Positions 63,568-64,000 of a DNA stretch of 64,000 bases are shown one piece after another. Within the stretch, counting starts at the first letter, position 1; the number at the start of each line of letters is the position of its first letter. This DNA is from Aquiluna sp. (lineage in GTDB: Bacteria; Actinomycetota; Actinomycetes; Actinomycetales; Microbacteriaceae): positions 62,001 to 126,000 of the forward strand of contig JAPKCK010000002.1 in the NCBI GenBank assembly GCA_028822985.1, read 5' to 3'. A program made the translations under genes and the position numbers. The notes under the pieces are model-generated. The model was not told where the DNA came from. It saw only the letters and a program-made list of their open reading frames with translations, and did not search any database.

Positions 63568-64000
63568 ATGCGTAAATTTACTATCTCGATGTTTTTGTTA
63601 GTTTTACTTTCTGGTTGCACGCAAGCGGTGAATCTTGAGGCGGCGGAAGATTCAAATAATCCAAATTGTGCCGATGTAAGCGTGCGACTGCCAGATATGC
63701 TCGGAGAAAACCAACTCCGCTACACCAACGCTCAAGCCACGGCCGCCTGGGGAAATCCCGCGGCTATTTTGCTTCGCTGCGGGCTAGAGACGGTCGAAGT
63801 CTCGACGTTTCCCTGCGTAACCGCGGGGACAACAGACTGGTTGGTAGATGAGAGTGACGCTCCCAAATATAGATTTATTTCCTACGCCACTATCCCGGCA
63901 GTAGAAGTCATAGTTGATTCTGAAGTTGCAAGCGGAATAAGCACCCTCGAGGGCCTTTCTCAAGCAATGAGCGTCCTCCCTAGAACAAAGGTCTGCACCA
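63568..64000 (+). CDS. DUF3515-type lipoprotein, partial at the window end
   Basis: The open frame runs from the ATG at 63568 to the window edge, about 144 residues so far. The signal peptide ends in a lipobox (LLSGC, Cys17), so the product is a secreted lipoprotein. The mature part (NPNCADVSVRLPDMLGENQLR, AAWGNPAAILLRCGL, YRFISYATIPAVEVIV) matches the DUF3515 pattern, with conserved cysteines. Function unknown. Next to thiL, as in other actinobacteria, where ddl often lies beyond. Confidence 0.87.
   Translation, partial: MRKFTISMFLLVLLSGCTQAVNLEAAEDSNNPNCADVSVRLPDMLGENQLRYTNAQATAAWGNPAAILLRCGLETVEVSTFPCVTAGTTDWLVDESDAPKYRFISYATIPAVEVIVDSEVASGISTLEGLSQAMSVLPRTKVCT

Overview
The window looks like the chromosome of a small, compact actinobacterium, most likely in Micrococcales/Microbacteriaceae and possibly one of the moderate-GC freshwater lineages. 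Four things point there. Base composition is near balanced, unlike high-GC soil relatives. Several proteins are almost confined to Actinobacteria (DUF3039, DUF3107, DUF3117 and DUF3515 proteins, UPF0182, AdnA/AdnB, actinobacterial-type DapD). The order argS-lysA-hom-thrC-thrB-rho-prfA-prmC-sua5-wecA-atp is classic for the phylum. Gene packing is extreme: no gene-free stretch exceeds 300 bases, and the longest is about 255 bases at 27915-28169. The genus is an inference. No prophage, insertion sequence, CRISPR array or clear genomic island is seen.

Layout. (1) 1-5053: polyamine uptake and catabolism (start of an ABC ATPase gene, PotD-like Tat lipoprotein, aminobutyraldehyde dehydrogenase, Lrp/AsnC regulator, class III aminotransferase). 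(2) 5125-8116: alkylation repair pair ogt-tag, then an ECF sigma factor with a large membrane-anchored partner. (3) 27914 down to 8113, all minus strand: about 19 kb of abutting genes for arginyl-tRNA synthetase, lysine and threonine synthesis, Rho, release factor 1 and its methylase, tRNA t6A synthesis, a lipid-carrier sugar-phosphate transferase, the complete F1Fo ATP synthase and yaaA. (4) 28170-33914: tRNA-Arg(CCG), rdgB-rph-murI, pncB, DUF3039, an HtrA protease and a secreted protein. (5) 34006-38100: bidirectional terminator, initiator tRNA, UPF0182 and a PDZ/Lon-type protease. (6) 38237-49329: a DNA-repair locus with a UvrD-like helicase and the two AdnAB helicase-nuclease subunits, interleaved with three conserved proteins that appear to have lost catalytic residues. 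(7) 49396-59585: DUF3107, a ferritin-like protein, DEAD helicase, PHP phosphoesterase, aminopeptidase P, a stress protein, a MgtE-like sensor with DUF1003 and Mrp, GabD2 and TatB. (8) 59594-64000: methyltransferase, DUF3117, divergent dapE/dapD, thiL and a DUF3515 lipoprotein cut by the window end.

The genes connect. Polyamine catabolism yields GABA, and GabD2 at 57715 could complete the route to succinate. lysA, dapD and dapE are three steps of the succinylase lysine/diaminopimelate pathway, and murI supplies D-glutamate for the same peptidoglycan. TatB belongs to the system that would export the Tat-type PotD lipoprotein.

The strongest non-textbook signals are architectural. At about 15 starts with no Shine-Dalgarno sequence, a -10-like hexamer ends exactly 6 or 7 bases before the start codon, which implies widespread leaderless transcription and includes several tightly packed divergent promoter pairs. 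All 11 convergent neighbours overlap, abut or lie within 3 bases of each other. Several conserved actinobacterial proteins look like pseudoenzymes or have lost domains (Rho without its N-terminal helical domain, short AtpC, the kinase-like and E1-like proteins at the helicase locus). I did not find an obviously new multi-gene system. The best candidate for closer study is the helicase locus at 38237-49329.
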